Positions 1 through 8,595 of a stretch of 64,000 nucleotides of DNA are shown here, in pieces. The notes under the pieces were generated by a model. It was not told where the DNA came from, made no database searches, and saw nothing but the letters and a program-made list of their open reading frames with translations. The position numbers and the translations under genes were made by a program. This DNA is from Allobosea lathyri (lineage in GTDB: Bacteria > Pseudomonadota > Alphaproteobacteria > Rhizobiales > Beijerinckiaceae), in assembly GCF_900108245.1 (NCBI RefSeq), contig NZ_FNUY01000001.1, positions 620,001 through 684,000 on the forward strand. The letters run 5' to 3'. Positions within the stretch are counted from its first letter, which is position 1. Each line of letters starts with the position of its first letter.

Positions 1-13
1 ATTCGCGCCGATC

Positions 14-304
14 GTGTACCTCGTGAAAGCATTTGTGCACCGACGCGAAATTCTGCGCCTGGCTGAGCTCGACGAGCGCGGCCTCAAGGATATCGGCCTG
101 GTGCGGTCGGATATTGAAGGCGCTCTCGCCACCTCCTGGCTGAAGGATCCCTCCACTGTGCTGGCCAGCCGCTCTCAATCGGTTGCGGACGTAGCGGCAG
201 CTCGCCGTGAGACTGGGGTTCGGCAGGCTCCGGTGGACGCGCCGATCGTGAAGGTCCGTCGCGACATCGTCGCCATCGACAATTCGATTGCGTGCAGCGC
301 CTGA
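14..304 (+). CDS. DUF1127 (YjiS-like) small protein, 5' end possibly outside window
   Basis: The 96-residue product starts at a GTG and carries the short DUF1127 pattern near its N-terminus (RREILRLAELDERGLKDIGL, roughly residues 10-29), a basic helix followed by a D-I-G-L-x-R-S-D segment. The frame is open upstream to the window edge, so the true start may lie outside. DUF1127 proteins are small; several alphaproteobacterial members act in RNA binding or phosphate/sulfur physiology, but nothing here shows which. The C-terminal ~60 residues are unlike the domain and look disordered. A strong terminator follows at once, so it is probably the last gene of its transcript. Confidence 0.75.
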   Translation: MYLVKAFVHRREILRLAELDERGLKDIGLVRSDIEGALATSWLKDPSTVLASRSQSVADVAAARRETGVRQAPVDAPIVKVRRDIVAIDNSIACSA

Positions 305-328
305 CCCCTTGGCTCTGCGCGTTCCTGC

Positions 329-359
329 GGGCGGGAGCTTCGTGCTTCCGCCCTTTTTT
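329..359 (+). terminator. Intrinsic terminator after the DUF1127 gene
   Basis: A 10-bp stem (329-338 pairing with 344-353, one G-T wobble) with a five-base loop is followed by six T residues (354-359). It lies 25 nt past the stop codon of the gene at 14-304. Confidence 0.9.
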
Positions 360-501
360 ATGCCGATGCTGAAAGATGCCGCATTGCGCCGGCCAAAGCC
401 GTCAATTTTCGGCGGTTGAGCGGCTTTCTAACACAAAATTCACCATTCTGTTCAAAATTCCCTTGGGGGTAGCACTGCCATGTCCGGCGGCGCTCGACGT
501 C

Positions 502-2421
502 ATGGGCATGCCGAACATGAAGTTTTCGCTGCGCTTCAGTGATCTCAGGATCAGGACTAAGATCGCGATCCCGCTGGTGGTGATCGGACTGATCAGCGTT
601 GCAACTGCGATCTATGCAGGGCGCGAATATGCCCGCATCCAGAACAGCTATTCCGAGCTGATCGACCAGCGCGCCACGGCGATCCTCGACTCGGCTCAGG
701 CGACGCTGGCCACCAGCGACATCCTGCGCCATCTCTACAAGGCGATCGCCTATCCCGAATACATGAAGCAGAACGCGACGAGCATCGAGGATGTTCGCAA
801 GGGCTTCGACAAGGCGCTGCAGCAGCTTGTCAATGCCAAGATCAGCTTCCCCGAGATGCATGCCGAATTCGACGCTTTGTCCCGCAGGATCACGGAGACG
901 AAGCCGAAGATCGACGATGTCATGGCGCAGGCGTCCAGGGATGAAGACCTGCCGGCCCTGTCGGTGATGTCGGAGCTCGATCGTCTGCTCGGCGAGATCG
1001 TCGCAGATGCGGTCAAGCTGAACGGCACGATCAAATCCGATACGCAGGCTGCGACGGTGGTCCTCAACGCCGAGGCGCAAGGCCTCAATCAGCTCATTCT
1101 CGCCCTGTCGGTGGCGGGAATGCTGTTAGGCCTTGTCGGCGCGGTGCTGCTCGCCCGTCGCTCGATCACCGGGCCGCTCGATCAGTTGAAAGCGCGGATG
1201 GATGGCCTGGCTTCGGGCGATTACGGCGTCGCCATCGACGGCCAGACGCGCAGGGACGAGATCGGCGCCATGGCGCGTGCAGTCCAGATCTTCAAGGAAA
1301 ACGGGCTCGCGGTGCGAAGGCTCGAAGCCGAGACCGCAGAAGGACGCGAGCTTTCCGAAGCGCAGCGTCTCCAGGTCGAGGACGAGCGTGCACTCCGCGC
1401 CCGCGAACAGCAACAGCTGGCCTCCGAGCAGCGCAGGGTGATGGACATGCTCGGCGATGGGCTCGACCGTCTTTCGCGCGGCGATCTGACCTGCCGCATC
1501 GATGACGAGATGACCGCCGAATACGAGAAGCTGCGCGACGATTTCAACCTCGCGGTCGGCCATCTCTCCGAGACCATCAGGACGATCCAGGAGACTTCGG
1601 GCGATGTCGGCCAGGCCGCGCGCGAGATCAACATGGGCGCCGACGATCTCTCGAAGCGCACCGAGGAGCAGGCCTCCTCGCTGGAAGAGACGGCGGCGAC
1701 GACGGAGCAGCTGGCGGCATCGGTGAAGGCCTCCGCCACGGCCTCCAAACAGGCGGTCGCGCTGGCGGACGAGGCGATGGATGTCGCGCGCAAGGGCGGC
1801 GCGATCGTCAGGGACGCGGTCGACGCCATGGCGCGCATCGAGACGGCGTCGCGCAAGATCTCCGACATCACTTCGGTCATCGACGAGATCGCCTTCCAGA
1901 CCAATCTCCTAGCCCTCAATGCGGCGGTGGAGGCGGCTCGCGCGGGCGATGCCGGCAAGGGCTTTGCGGTCGTCGCCTCGGAAGTGCGCACGCTTGCCCA
2001 GCGCTCTGGCGAGGCCGCCAAGGACATCACCGCCCTAATCACCGAATCCGGCAGCGAGGTCGCGCAGGGCGTCAGCCTCGTCCGCTCCGCGGGCGACGCG
2101 CTCGATCGCATCGTCGATGCCTCACGCAAGGTCTCGGCGACCGTGTCGGACATCTCGGCGGCTTCGGCGGAACAGGCCAACGGCATCGACGAGATGAGCC
2201 AGACAGTGGCGCATATGGACGAAATGACCCAGCAGAACGCCGCGCTTGCCGAGGAGAGCGCAGCCTCGGCGACGGCGCTCAGCAGCCAGATCCAGCGCCT
2301 CAACGGACTTGTCTCGAGCTTCCGGACGCGTGACGGCGTGGCAGACTTGCAGGGCGCTGCCGAGGCGATGGCCCGGGTCGCCGATCACGCCGATACATGG
2401 CACGAACGCCGGCGCGCCTGA
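502..2421 (+). CDS. Methyl-accepting chemotaxis protein
   Basis: A membrane chemoreceptor that senses a ligand in the periplasm and controls the CheA/CheW kinase complex. With the ATG at 502 it has 639 residues: TM1 at about 20-38, a periplasmic helical domain, TM2 at about 198-218, a HAMP domain after it, a second HAMP-like segment at about 300-360 and a long coiled-coil signalling domain. The conserved hairpin tip ([20 protein letters not shown], then [12 protein letters not shown]) lies at about 465-495. No CheR/CheB-tethering pentapeptide is visible at the C-terminus. The frame is open upstream to 376; starts at 508 and 517 are also possible because no clear Shine-Dalgarno sequence decides. 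No che genes are nearby, so it is an orphan receptor whose ligand cannot be read. Confidence 0.93.
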   Translation: MGMPNMKFSLRFSDLRIRTKIAIPLVVIGLISVATAIYAGREYARIQNSYSELIDQRATAILDSAQATLATSDILRHLYKAIAYPEYMKQNATSIEDVRKGFDKALQQLVNAKISFPEMHAEFDALSRRITETKPKIDDVMAQASRDEDLPALSVMSELDRLLGEIVADAVKLNGTIKSDTQAATVVLNAEAQGLNQLILALSVAGMLLGLVGAVLLARRSITGPLDQLKARMDGLASGDYGVAIDGQTRRDEIGAMARAVQIFKENGLAVRRLEAETAEGRELSEAQRLQVEDERALRAREQQQLASEQRRVMDMLGDGLDRLSRGDLTCRIDDEMTAEYEKLRDDFNLAVGHLSETIRTIQETSGDVGQAAREINMGADDLSKRTEEQASSLEETAATTEQLAASVKASATASKQAVALADEAMDVARKGGAIVRDAVDAMARIETASRKISDITSVIDEIAFQTNLLALNAAVEAARAGDAGKGFAVVASEVRTLAQRSGEAAKDITALITESGSEVAQGVSLVRSAGDALDRIVDASRKVSATVSDISAASAEQANGIDEMSQTVAHMDEMTQQNAALAEESAASATALSSQIQRLNGLVSSFRTRDGVADLQGAAEAMARVADHADTWHERRRA

Positions 2422-2442
2422 TCCATGTCCGTATGACCTGAG

Positions 2443-2472
2443 AAAGGCGAGCGCTATGGCGCCCGCCTTTTT
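2443..2472. terminator. Bidirectional terminator between convergent genes
   Basis: An imperfect stem built from AAAGGCG... and ...CGCCTTT, followed by T residues at 2468-2472 on the plus strand and T residues on the minus strand from the A-run at 2443. It separates the chemoreceptor gene (plus) from the DUF937 gene (minus). Confidence 0.75.
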
Positions 2473-2476
2473 CGTT

Positions 2477-3379
2477 TCAGCGGCGCGACTGTCCGCCGCC
2501 GAGCATGGAGTCGAGGATCGACTTCAGCGCGTTCTGATGGTCGTCCTGGACCTGCCGGCCGTGCTCGAACATCTGGTTCAGCGCATCCAGTCCGATGGAC
2601 CCAGGACCAGGGCCGGAGGAGGGCGGCGGCGCCTCTTCCTCTGCCGGTTCGGCCGGGCGGCTGGTCGGGGCAGACGGGGACGTGCGGGTGTCCGGCTGCT
2701 GCGCGCCGCCGAGCATGCCGGTCAGAATCTGGCCGAGCATCCCGCCGTCGAAAGGATTGGCTCCAGGCTGTGCGCTCCCGGCCTGTCCACCGGGAGCCTG
2801 GCCGGGATTGGTGGGCGGCGCATTGCCGAACATGCCGCCGAAGATCGTGTCGAGCGGGTTTGCCGGGGCCTGCTGCTGTGGTTGCGGTGCCGGCTGCTGG
2901 CCGGGCATCTGCCCGCGCATCATCTCGGCGAACTGCCCGAGTATGCCGCCCAGCCCCTGATTGCTGGTCGATTTGACGAGCCCGCCCATCACCATCGAGG
3001 CGATGATCGGCAACATCTGCTTCAGGATCGCCTGGCTGACGCCGCTGGTTGCCGCGGCCTGCGCCGCAACAGCCTGGCTGACCTCCTTCGAGCCGAAAAG
3101 CTGGCTCAACACATCATTGCCGGCGGCCGTGGCGCTGGGCGGAATCGCGCTGCCACGAGCGTCGAAGATGTTGCCGAAGGGCGAGGCGGTCATCATCTGG
3201 GCCAGCGAGCCGAAGGCTTGCGGGTCCTGTGTCTGCCGCTGCAGCCCCATCGAGAAGGCCGGCAGCAGTGCCTCGATCGCCGATTGGGTCTGTTGCTGGC
3301 TCAGACCGTATTGCCGGGCGAGGTTTTGCATCGCCTGGCCGTTCTGGGCCGATTGCATCATCTCGAACAGGTTCATCAT
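2477..3379 (-). CDS. DUF937 domain protein
   Basis: A 300-residue protein opening with MNLFEMMQSAQ, the usual beginning of DUF937 proteins. The first ~180 residues are helical and alanine/glutamine-rich (LARQYGLSQQQTQSAIEALLPAFSMGL); the remainder is low-complexity Pro/Gln/Gly, probably disordered, ending in a short helix with DALNQMFEHG. The start is set by a GGAGG at 3385-3389, five bases from the ATG at 3379; the frame continues upstream to 3403 without a better site. DUF937 has no established function. It lies 25 bp behind the MATE gene on the same strand and is probably co-transcribed with it. Confidence 0.85.
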   Translation of the reverse strand: MMNLFEMMQSAQNGQAMQNLARQYGLSQQQTQSAIEALLPAFSMGLQRQTQDPQAFGSLAQMMTASPFGNIFDARGSAIPPSATAAGNDVLSQLFGSKEVSQAVAAQAAATSGVSQAILKQMLPIIASMVMGGLVKSTSNQGLGGILGQFAEMMRGQMPGQQPAPQPQQQAPANPLDTIFGGMFGNAPPTNPGQAPGGQAGSAQPGANPFDGGMLGQILTGMLGGAQQPDTRTSPSAPTSRPAEPAEEEAPPPSSGPGPGSIGLDALNQMFEHGRQVQDDHQNALKSILDSMLGGGQSRR

Positions 3380-3404
3380 CTGAGCCTCCGGCCGGTTTGC
3401 CACG

Positions 3405-4814
3405 CTAGCGCCGTGTCTCGCCCGACGATAGCAGGGCCGGCTCCTCTGGCAAACTGGCAGCGACGGCTTCCGTCGCCTTGCGCTCCAGCCGCGCGATGCC
3501 GCGATAGGCGAAGATCAGGGCGATGATCCCGAAGGCGACGGCCCCCAGCGCGGAGCCGAGCAGCGCGCCTTTCGGCCCGGCATAATGGGCGCCGATGAAG
3601 GCGAGCGGCATGGTTCCCAGCGTAGCGCGGCCCCAGCTGAACACGGTCGACAGGATCGGCATGCCCAGATTGTTGAAGGCGGCATTGGCGACGAAGAGCA
3701 AGCCGACGAAGATCCACATCGGCCCGGCGATCAGGCAGAAGAACTCGACCAGCTCCGCCGTCAGGCCGGTGGCGCCGAAGGCGGCGACGATCGGGCCGCG
3801 CAACAGCAGCAGCGCAAGCCAGGCAAGGCCAACGCAGGCGATTGCGAACATCGCTGAATCGGTCAGTCCGCGGCGCACCCGGTCGAACCGGCCCGCACCC
3901 CAGTTCTGTCCGAGAATCGGGCCGATCGAGCCAGAAAGCGCAAACAACGCCCCGAACGCGACCGGGACGAGCCGGTCCATGATCGCCAGCGCCGCAATCG
4001 CGGCATCGCCGAAGCGCGCGATCACGGAGGCGAAGACGGCATTGGCGATTGGGTTCGACAGATTGGTCAGGATTGCCGGGCCGGCGATCGCCAGCATGCG
4101 CCCGGCATCCTGCCGCATCGCAGCGATCGTCGGGCGGGCGACGATGTCATGGATCTTGACGGCGCCGTGAAAACCGATCGCCGTGATGATGATGCGCGCC
4201 AGAACGATCGCCCAGGCCGCGCCATTGGGGCCGAGCCCGAAACCGAAGATGAAGAGCGGATCGAGTCCCGCCGTGACGATCCCGCCGCCAAGCGTGACGA
4301 ACATGGCGCGGCGCGCATCGCCGGTGGCGCGCAGGATGCCGGAAAAGCCCATGCCGACGGCCATCAGCATGTTCGACGGCAGGACGATCCACAGGAAGGA
4401 GAGGGCGACCGCATAGGATTCGCCATGCGCCCCGAGCAGCCGCAGCAGCCAGGGCAGGCATGGCAGGACGACGGCCGAAAGGACGAACGCGACGATGGCC
4501 GTCAGCGCCAGCGTCGAGCTCGCCAGGCGCCTGGCTCCCATTCGGTCGCCGCTGCCCAGACTGCGCGCGGTCAGCGCCGTGATGGCGATCATCAGCCCGA
4601 CATTGATCGAGACCATCAGGTAGAGAACGATGGTGGCAAAGCCGATGCCGGCCGTCGCCTCCGGCCGGCCGAGCCAGGAGACATAGAGCAGCGACAGCAG
4701 GTCGACGACGAAGACGGCCATCAATCCGATGGAGCCCGTCGCCGTCATCACCGCGACATGACGCATCAGCGAGCCGCTGACGAACACCGCTTGAGGGTTG
4801 GCAGGCCGATTCAT
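3405..4814 (-). CDS. MATE family efflux transporter
   Basis: A 469-residue inner-membrane antiporter of the multidrug and toxic compound extrusion family, which exports cationic or organic compounds using an H+ or Na+ gradient. About twelve hydrophobic segments are visible in two homologous halves, with a cytoplasmic loop after TM6 (AVKIHDIVARPTIAAMRQDA). The G-R-x-D-R-V-R-R segment and the FFCLIAGPMWIF helix fit the NorM/DinF-like group. Its start region is odd: the first 15 bases of the gene belong to a 17-nt unit present three times (see the repeat at 4808-4852), and no strong Shine-Dalgarno sequence precedes any copy. Substrate cannot be inferred. DUF937 follows on the same strand. Confidence 0.93.
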   Translation of the reverse strand: MNRPANPQAVFVSGSLMRHVAVMTATGSIGLMAVFVVDLLSLLYVSWLGRPEATAGIGFATIVLYLMVSINVGLMIAITALTARSLGSGDRMGARRLASSTLALTAIVAFVLSAVVLPCLPWLLRLLGAHGESYAVALSFLWIVLPSNMLMAVGMGFSGILRATGDARRAMFVTLGGGIVTAGLDPLFIFGFGLGPNGAAWAIVLARIIITAIGFHGAVKIHDIVARPTIAAMRQDAGRMLAIAGPAILTNLSNPIANAVFASVIARFGDAAIAALAIMDRLVPVAFGALFALSGSIGPILGQNWGAGRFDRVRRGLTDSAMFAIACVGLAWLALLLLRGPIVAAFGATGLTAELVEFFCLIAGPMWIFVGLLFVANAAFNNLGMPILSTVFSWGRATLGTMPLAFIGAHYAGPKGALLGSALGAVAFGIIALIFAYRGIARLERKATEAVAASLPEEPALLSSGETRR

Positions 4815-4852
4815 GGAGCAAGTCGATTCATGAAGCAGGTCGATTCATTAAG
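4808..4852 (-). repeat. Triplicated 17-nt start region of the MATE gene
   Basis: On the minus strand the unit ATGAATCGACCTGCTTC occurs as three adjacent copies (start codons at 4848, 4831 and 4814), the last being the annotated gene start. Because 17 is not a multiple of three, each upstream ATG opens a six-codon ORF (MNRPAS, then MNRLAP) whose TGA overlaps the next ATG as ATGA. The result is a chain of two coupled mini-ORFs leading into the transporter gene. Confidence 0.85.
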
Positions 4853-5005
4853 TTTGGTGTCCGAGGCGTGCAGTAGCGTCTTGCAACGACGCCGCGAAAT
4901 TGATCACGACCTGATGTCGCCGGCTGGATCGCGATTGATCCGGGATAGCATTCGCGATCATTCCTGAACTGCCCGAACGAGCGGCGGCGCATCGCCGCAG
5001 CTTCC

Positions 5006-6037
5006 TTGACATCATCCGCGCGAGCCCGAAAGAAGGCGTCGACCGATACGGAGCCCCGCCCGCACGTGACCAAGCCGCCGCTCGACATTCTGCTTTGCGC
5101 CCCGCGCGGGTTCTGCGCGGGTGTCGTACGCGCTATCGACGCGGTCGAGAAGGCGCTCGCGCTGCATGGCGCCCCGGTCTATGTCCGCCACGAGATCGTG
5201 CACAACAAATATGTCGTCGAGTCGCTCAAGCGGAAGGGCGCGGTCTTCGTCTCCGAGCTGTCGCAGGTTCCCGACGCGACGCGGCCTGTGATTTTCTCGG
5301 CCCATGGCGTACCCAAATCCGTGCCCGCCGAAGCGCAGGGCCGCGCCCTCTTCGCCATCGACGCCACCTGCCCGCTGGTGACGAAGGTGCATCGCGAGGC
5401 GGAGGTCCACCACAAGCGCGGCCGCCACATCCTGCTCGTCGGTCATGCCGGCCACCCCGAGGTGATCGGCACCATGGGGCAACTGCCACAAGGCGCGATC
5501 ACCTTGATCGAGACGCTGGGCGATGTCGCGGAACTCTCGCCCCCGCTCGATCAGCCGCTCGCCTATGTCACCCAGACGACGCTCTCGGTCGATGACACCC
5601 GCGAGATCGTCGAGGCGCTGCAGGCGCGTTTCCCGCAGCTGATCGCGCCGCACAAGGAAGACATCTGCTACGCCACCACCAACCGTCAGGAGGCGGTGAA
5701 GCGCGTCGCGCCGCTGGTCGAGGGGCTGATCGTGGTCGGCTCGCCTAACTCCTCCAATTCGCAGCGCCTGCGCGAAGTGGCTGAACGCGCCGGCTGCCCG
5801 GTCGCGCGCCTCGTGCTGCGCACCGACGAGATCGACTGGTCGGTCTTCGGCAATATCCGCAGCCTCGGCATCACCGCCGGCGCCAGTGCGCCCGAGGTTC
5901 TGGTCGAGGAAATCATCGACGCCTTCGCCGAGCGCTACGAGGTTCGTGTCGAGACCGTCTCGACGGCCGACGAGAACGTCTTCTTCCCGCTGCCGCGCGA
6001 ATTGCGGGGCGGGCCGACGCCGTCAGCGGCAAAGTGA
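5006..6037 (+). CDS. ispH: 4-hydroxy-3-methylbut-2-enyl diphosphate reductase
   Basis: Last enzyme of the MEP pathway: reduces HMBPP to isopentenyl and dimethylallyl diphosphate with a [4Fe-4S] cluster. The three cluster cysteines are visible, C37 in [10 protein letters not shown]122 in DATCPLVTK and C221 in [10 protein letters not shown], with the substrate-binding HEIVHN and SAHGVPKSV motifs. Counted from a TTG at 5006 the protein has 343 residues; a GTG at 5066 (residue 21, with GGAG at 5050-5053) would give a more compact N-terminus, so the start is unsettled. It is transcribed away from the MATE gene and precedes thrB and rnhA, an order common in Rhizobiales. Confidence 0.96.
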   Translation: MTSSARARKKASTDTEPRPHVTKPPLDILLCAPRGFCAGVVRAIDAVEKALALHGAPVYVRHEIVHNKYVVESLKRKGAVFVSELSQVPDATRPVIFSAHGVPKSVPAEAQGRALFAIDATCPLVTKVHREAEVHHKRGRHILLVGHAGHPEVIGTMGQLPQGAITLIETLGDVAELSPPLDQPLAYVTQTTLSVDDTREIVEALQARFPQLIAPHKEDICYATTNRQEAVKRVAPLVEGLIVVGSPNSSNSQRLREVAERAGCPVARLVLRTDEIDWSVFGNIRSLGITAGASAPEVLVEEIIDAFAERYEVRVETVSTADENVFFPLPRELRGGPTPSAAK

Positions 6038-6111
6038 GACAAGCGTTTTCGAGCGAAATGGCTACCCGTTCGCGTGAGAAAAGCGCGACAAAACAAAAGA
6101 CTGGGGCTTTT

Positions 6112-6243
6112 GCGATCCGGCTGGATCGGAACATGCTCTAGAAGCATCGGCCCGAAAAGTGGAATGCGGTTTTCGGAAAAAGTCGATGCAAAAACAAGGA
6201 ACTAGATCATCGGGCTGGATACGATCCGGGTCGATGATCTAGA
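6112..6243. repeat. Mosaic of palindromic repeat modules between ispH and thrB
   Basis: Three palindromic modules lie head to tail. The first is GATCC/GGATC (6114-6127). The second is GCATCG...CGATGC (6144-6189) enclosing CCGAAAA...TTTTCGG. The third is an 11-bp inverted repeat CTAGATCATCG...CGATGATCTAG (6202-6212 with 6232-6242). The layout resembles the RIME-type intergenic mosaic elements described in Rhizobium. The third arm ends 17 nt before the thrB start. Confidence 0.75.
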
Positions 6244-6259
6244 GCGAAAGAGCAGGATC

Positions 6260-7225
6260 TTGGCCGTCTATACCGAAGTACCCGACGACGAAATGGCCGC
6301 CTTCGTGGCGCGCTATGGCATTGGCGAACTGCTCGCGGTGAAGGGCATCGCCGAAGGCGTTTCCAATTCGAATTTCCTGCTGCATACGACCAAGGCCTTC
6401 TACATCCTGACCCTCTATGAGGAGCGGGTCGATGCGGTGGACCTGCCTTTCTTCATCGGCCTGATGGAGCATCTTGCCGATCGCGGATTGATCTGCCCGC
6501 AGCCGGTGCGGACGCTGGAGGGCAGCGCGGTCGGCAGGCTGGCGGGCCGCCCGGCGGCGATCGTCACCTTTCTCGACGGGCTCTCGGTGCGCCGTCCCAA
6601 CGCCATGCATTGCGGCGAGGTCGGGCGCGGCCTTGCGCTGCTGCACCAGGCGGGAGCGGATTTCACCATGCAGCGGGTCAATTCGCTGTCGGTCCCGGAC
6701 TGGCGGCCGCTGGCGGAGCAGGCCGGCGCAGCGGCAGACACGGTCTCGCCCGGTCTCGCCCAGCGCCTGCTCGCCGAGATCGCGGTGCATGAGCGCTCCT
6801 GGCCGCAGGACCTGCCCAGCGGCGTCATCCATGCCGATCTCTTCCCCAACAATGTGTTCTTCATCAAGAACCGGCTCTCGGGCCTGATCGACTTCTATTT
6901 CGCCTGCACGGACGCCTTCGCCTACGATCTCGCGATCTGCCTCAATGCCTGGTGCTTCGAGGCCGATTCCTCGTTCAACCTGACCAAGGGCCAGGCGCTG
7001 CTCGCAGGCTATGAGAGCGTGCGCCCGCTGACGGGGGCCGAAGTCGACGCGCTGCCGCAGCTCTGTCGCGGCTCGGCGCTGCGTTTCCTGCTGACGCGAT
7101 TGGTCGACTGGCTGAATGTGCCGCCCGGCGCCTTCGTCAAGCCGCTCGATCCGCTCGAATACGATCGCAAGCTCGCCTTCCACCAGCGCGTCACCGGCGC
7201 AAGCGATTATGGGCTGAAGCGATGA
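6260..7225 (+). CDS. thrB: Homoserine kinase (aminoglycoside-phosphotransferase fold)
   Basis: Phosphorylates L-homoserine to O-phosphohomoserine in threonine synthesis; its partner thrC is also in this window at 16419-17834. The 321-residue protein is the APH-fold type found in alphaproteobacteria and pseudomonads, not the GHMP type. The Brenner motif HADLFPNNVFF and the Mg-binding IDFYFACTD are present, and the N-terminal GVSNSNFLL is the nucleotide loop. The start is a TTG whose product begins MAVYTEV, as I recall for family members. Its TGA overlaps an ATG (ATGA at 7222) that opens a truncated copy of the rnhA 5' end; the functional rnhA starts 112 nt later. Confidence 0.95.
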   Translation: MAVYTEVPDDEMAAFVARYGIGELLAVKGIAEGVSNSNFLLHTTKAFYILTLYEERVDAVDLPFFIGLMEHLADRGLICPQPVRTLEGSAVGRLAGRPAAIVTFLDGLSVRRPNAMHCGEVGRGLALLHQAGADFTMQRVNSLSVPDWRPLAEQAGAAADTVSPGLAQRLLAEIAVHERSWPQDLPSGVIHADLFPNNVFFIKNRLSGLIDFYFACTDAFAYDLAICLNAWCFEADSSFNLTKGQALLAGYESVRPLTGAEVDALPQLCRGSALRFLLTRLVDWLNVPPGAFVKPLDPLEYDRKLAFHQRVTGASDYGLKR

Positions 7226-7394
7226 GCGACGCTGTCGAGGTTTGGACTGACGGCGCCTGCTCGGGCAATCCCGGCCCCGGCGCGCTTGGGGCCCGCCCCA
7301 TTCGCGCACAGCAAGATCGCCGGGGCACCTGCCATGACTGACGCTGTCGAGGTTTGGACTGACGGCGCCTGCTCGGGCAATCCCGGCCCCGGCG
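7222..7394 (+). repeat. Direct duplication of the rnhA 5' end
   Basis: A 55-nt stretch at 7228-7282 recurs without mismatch at 7340-7394; the flanking six bases of the ATG regions (7222 and 7334) differ by two bases. The first copy starts at the ATGA overlap with thrB and runs as a 39-codon frame to a TGA at 7339-7341, encoding the first strand of RNase HI with its catalytic Asp ([13 protein letters not shown]) and then unrelated residues. The copies are separated by 57 nt including a GC-rich spacer, and the offset (112 nt) puts them out of frame. Confidence 0.9.
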
Positions 7395-7780
7395 GCTGGG
7401 GCGCGGTCCTGTCCTATAAGGGCAAGGAACGCGAGCTGTCGGGCGGCGAGGCGCAGACCACCAATAACCGCATGGAGTTGATGGGCGCGATCGCGGCTCT
7501 GGAGACGCTCACACGCCCCTGCACGGTCGCGCTGCACACCGACAGCCAGTATCTGCGCCAGGGCATCACCGCCTGGATTCATGGCTGGAAGCGCAATGGC
7601 TGGAAGACGGCCGACAGGAAGCCGGTGAAGAACGAGGAGCTCTGGAAGCGCCTCGATGTCGCGCTCGGCCGCCACAAGATCGAGTGGAAATGGGTCAAGG
7701 GCCATGCCGGCGACGAGATGAACGAGCGCGCCGACGCATTGGCACGCGCGGGCATGGCGCCGTTCAAGCCGCGGCGCTGA
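7334..7780 (+). CDS. rnhA: Ribonuclease HI
   Basis: Cleaves the RNA strand of RNA-DNA hybrids, removing R-loops and Okazaki primers. The 148-residue protein has the full DEDD set: D10 (WTDGAC), E48 (NNRMEL), D70 (LHTDSQ) and D134 (ERADA), plus the flexible-loop H124 (KGHAGD) and the basic handle region around 82-100. The ATG at 7334 is chosen because it gives the standard family length; the frame is open upstream to 7286 but only through duplicated/spacer sequence. The original ATGA coupling to thrB has passed to the truncated first copy, so translation of this gene may depend on re-initiation. No strong Shine-Dalgarno sequence is seen. Confidence 0.95.
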   Translation: MTDAVEVWTDGACSGNPGPGGWGAVLSYKGKERELSGGEAQTTNNRMELMGAIAALETLTRPCTVALHTDSQYLRQGITAWIHGWKRNGWKTADRKPVKNEELWKRLDVALGRHKIEWKWVKGHAGDEMNERADALARAGMAPFKPRR

Positions 7781-7934
7781 GGGCGAGCGAGGGGCAGCGC
7801 CTGGGCCTTGCAGCCGGCAGATGCCGCAGCGTCACAATTTGCAGCCATTCAAGCCAATGTGAGGGAACAGCCGGCGCATCTGCGTGTTAATTTGTGGTTG
7901 TTGAGTGAACTTGGTTGTTGAGTGGGAGGTCGCC

Positions 7935-8519
7935 ATGCGCCGCCTGATCGTTCTCGCCGCTGCTCTCGTTCCCCTGTTGACCTTCGCTGCCGATGACGCG
8001 TCCGCGCAGCGACGCTTCGGCGGCGGAGGAGGTTTCCACGCCGGAGGTTTCCATGGCGGAGGTTTCCGCGCTGGAGGTTTCCACGGCGGCTTCGGCAATC
8101 GCGGGTTCGTTCGTCCGGGCTTCGGCGGCTATCGCGGAGGGTTTGGCTACGGGCCCGGCTGGAGAGGCGGCGGCTGGGGCTATGGCTATCGCGGCGCATA
8201 CTGGAGGCGCGGCTACGACAACAATTGGGGCTGGGGTGCTGCCGGCCTTCTCGCCGGCGCAGCTCTCGGCGCCGCAGCGACCTATCCCTATTACGATGCG
8301 CCTTATTATTACGGCTCGCCATATTACAGCGCGCCCTATTACGCCGCTCCCGCCTACTACGCCGCTCCCGTCTATGCGGGCCCGGTTTCCTCCGCGATCG
8401 GCGGCTATTGCACGACGCCGGTACGAACCTGCGCGCTGATCAATCCGGCCGAGATCGGCGCAGGATGCTCCTGCCGCGTCAGCGGCGGGCGTGCCCGCGG
8501 CTCGGTGATCGGCCCGTAG
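7935..8519 (+). CDS. Secreted glycine/tyrosine-rich protein
   Basis: A 194-residue protein with a signal peptide (MRRLIVLAAALVPLLTFAADDASAQ) followed by a Gly-Phe-His region built from four 15-nt DNA repeats, a Gly/Arg/Tyr stretch, one hydrophobic helix (WGWGAAGLLAGAALGAAATY) and a Tyr/Ala/Pro-rich segment (PYYGSPYY style). The C-terminal tail has four cysteines (GYCTTPVRTC, GCSC). GGGAGG at 7924-7929 fixes the ATG at 7935. Proteins of this style are common in Rhizobiales as exported, poorly characterised envelope proteins; no function is assigned. A 12-nt direct repeat (7896-7907 and 7913-7924) lies in its leader. Confidence 0.8.
   Translation: MRRLIVLAAALVPLLTFAADDASAQRRFGGGGGFHAGGFHGGGFRAGGFHGGFGNRGFVRPGFGGYRGGFGYGPGWRGGGWGYGYRGAYWRRGYDNNWGWGAAGLLAGAALGAAATYPYYDAPYYYGSPYYSAPYYAAPAYYAAPVYAGPVSSAIGGYCTTPVRTCALINPAEIGAGCSCRVSGGRARGSVIGP
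8028..8087 (+). repeat. Four 15-nt coding tandem repeats
   Basis: Four consecutive units beginning GGAGGTTTCC encode GGFHA, GGFHG, GGFRA and GGFHG in the secreted protein at 7935-8519. Unit length is a multiple of three, so copy-number change would keep the frame. Confidence 0.9.
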
Positions 8520-8595
8520 TCAGGGAGCAGGACGCGCGTGCTGCTATATCGCCACGCGGCAGCAATGGTGCGGAACTATCGCCTGTAGCTCGCGC

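Noticed and set aside
7222..7341. 39-codon frame from the first rnhA copy as a functional gene
   Set aside because: It holds only the first strand of RNase HI and then spacer-encoded residues. Treated as a duplication remnant, with a possible effect only through translational coupling.
6239..7705. A 488-codon minus-strand frame opposite thrB and rnhA
   Set aside because: thrB and rnhA are clearly coding on the plus strand; the antisense frame has no family features.
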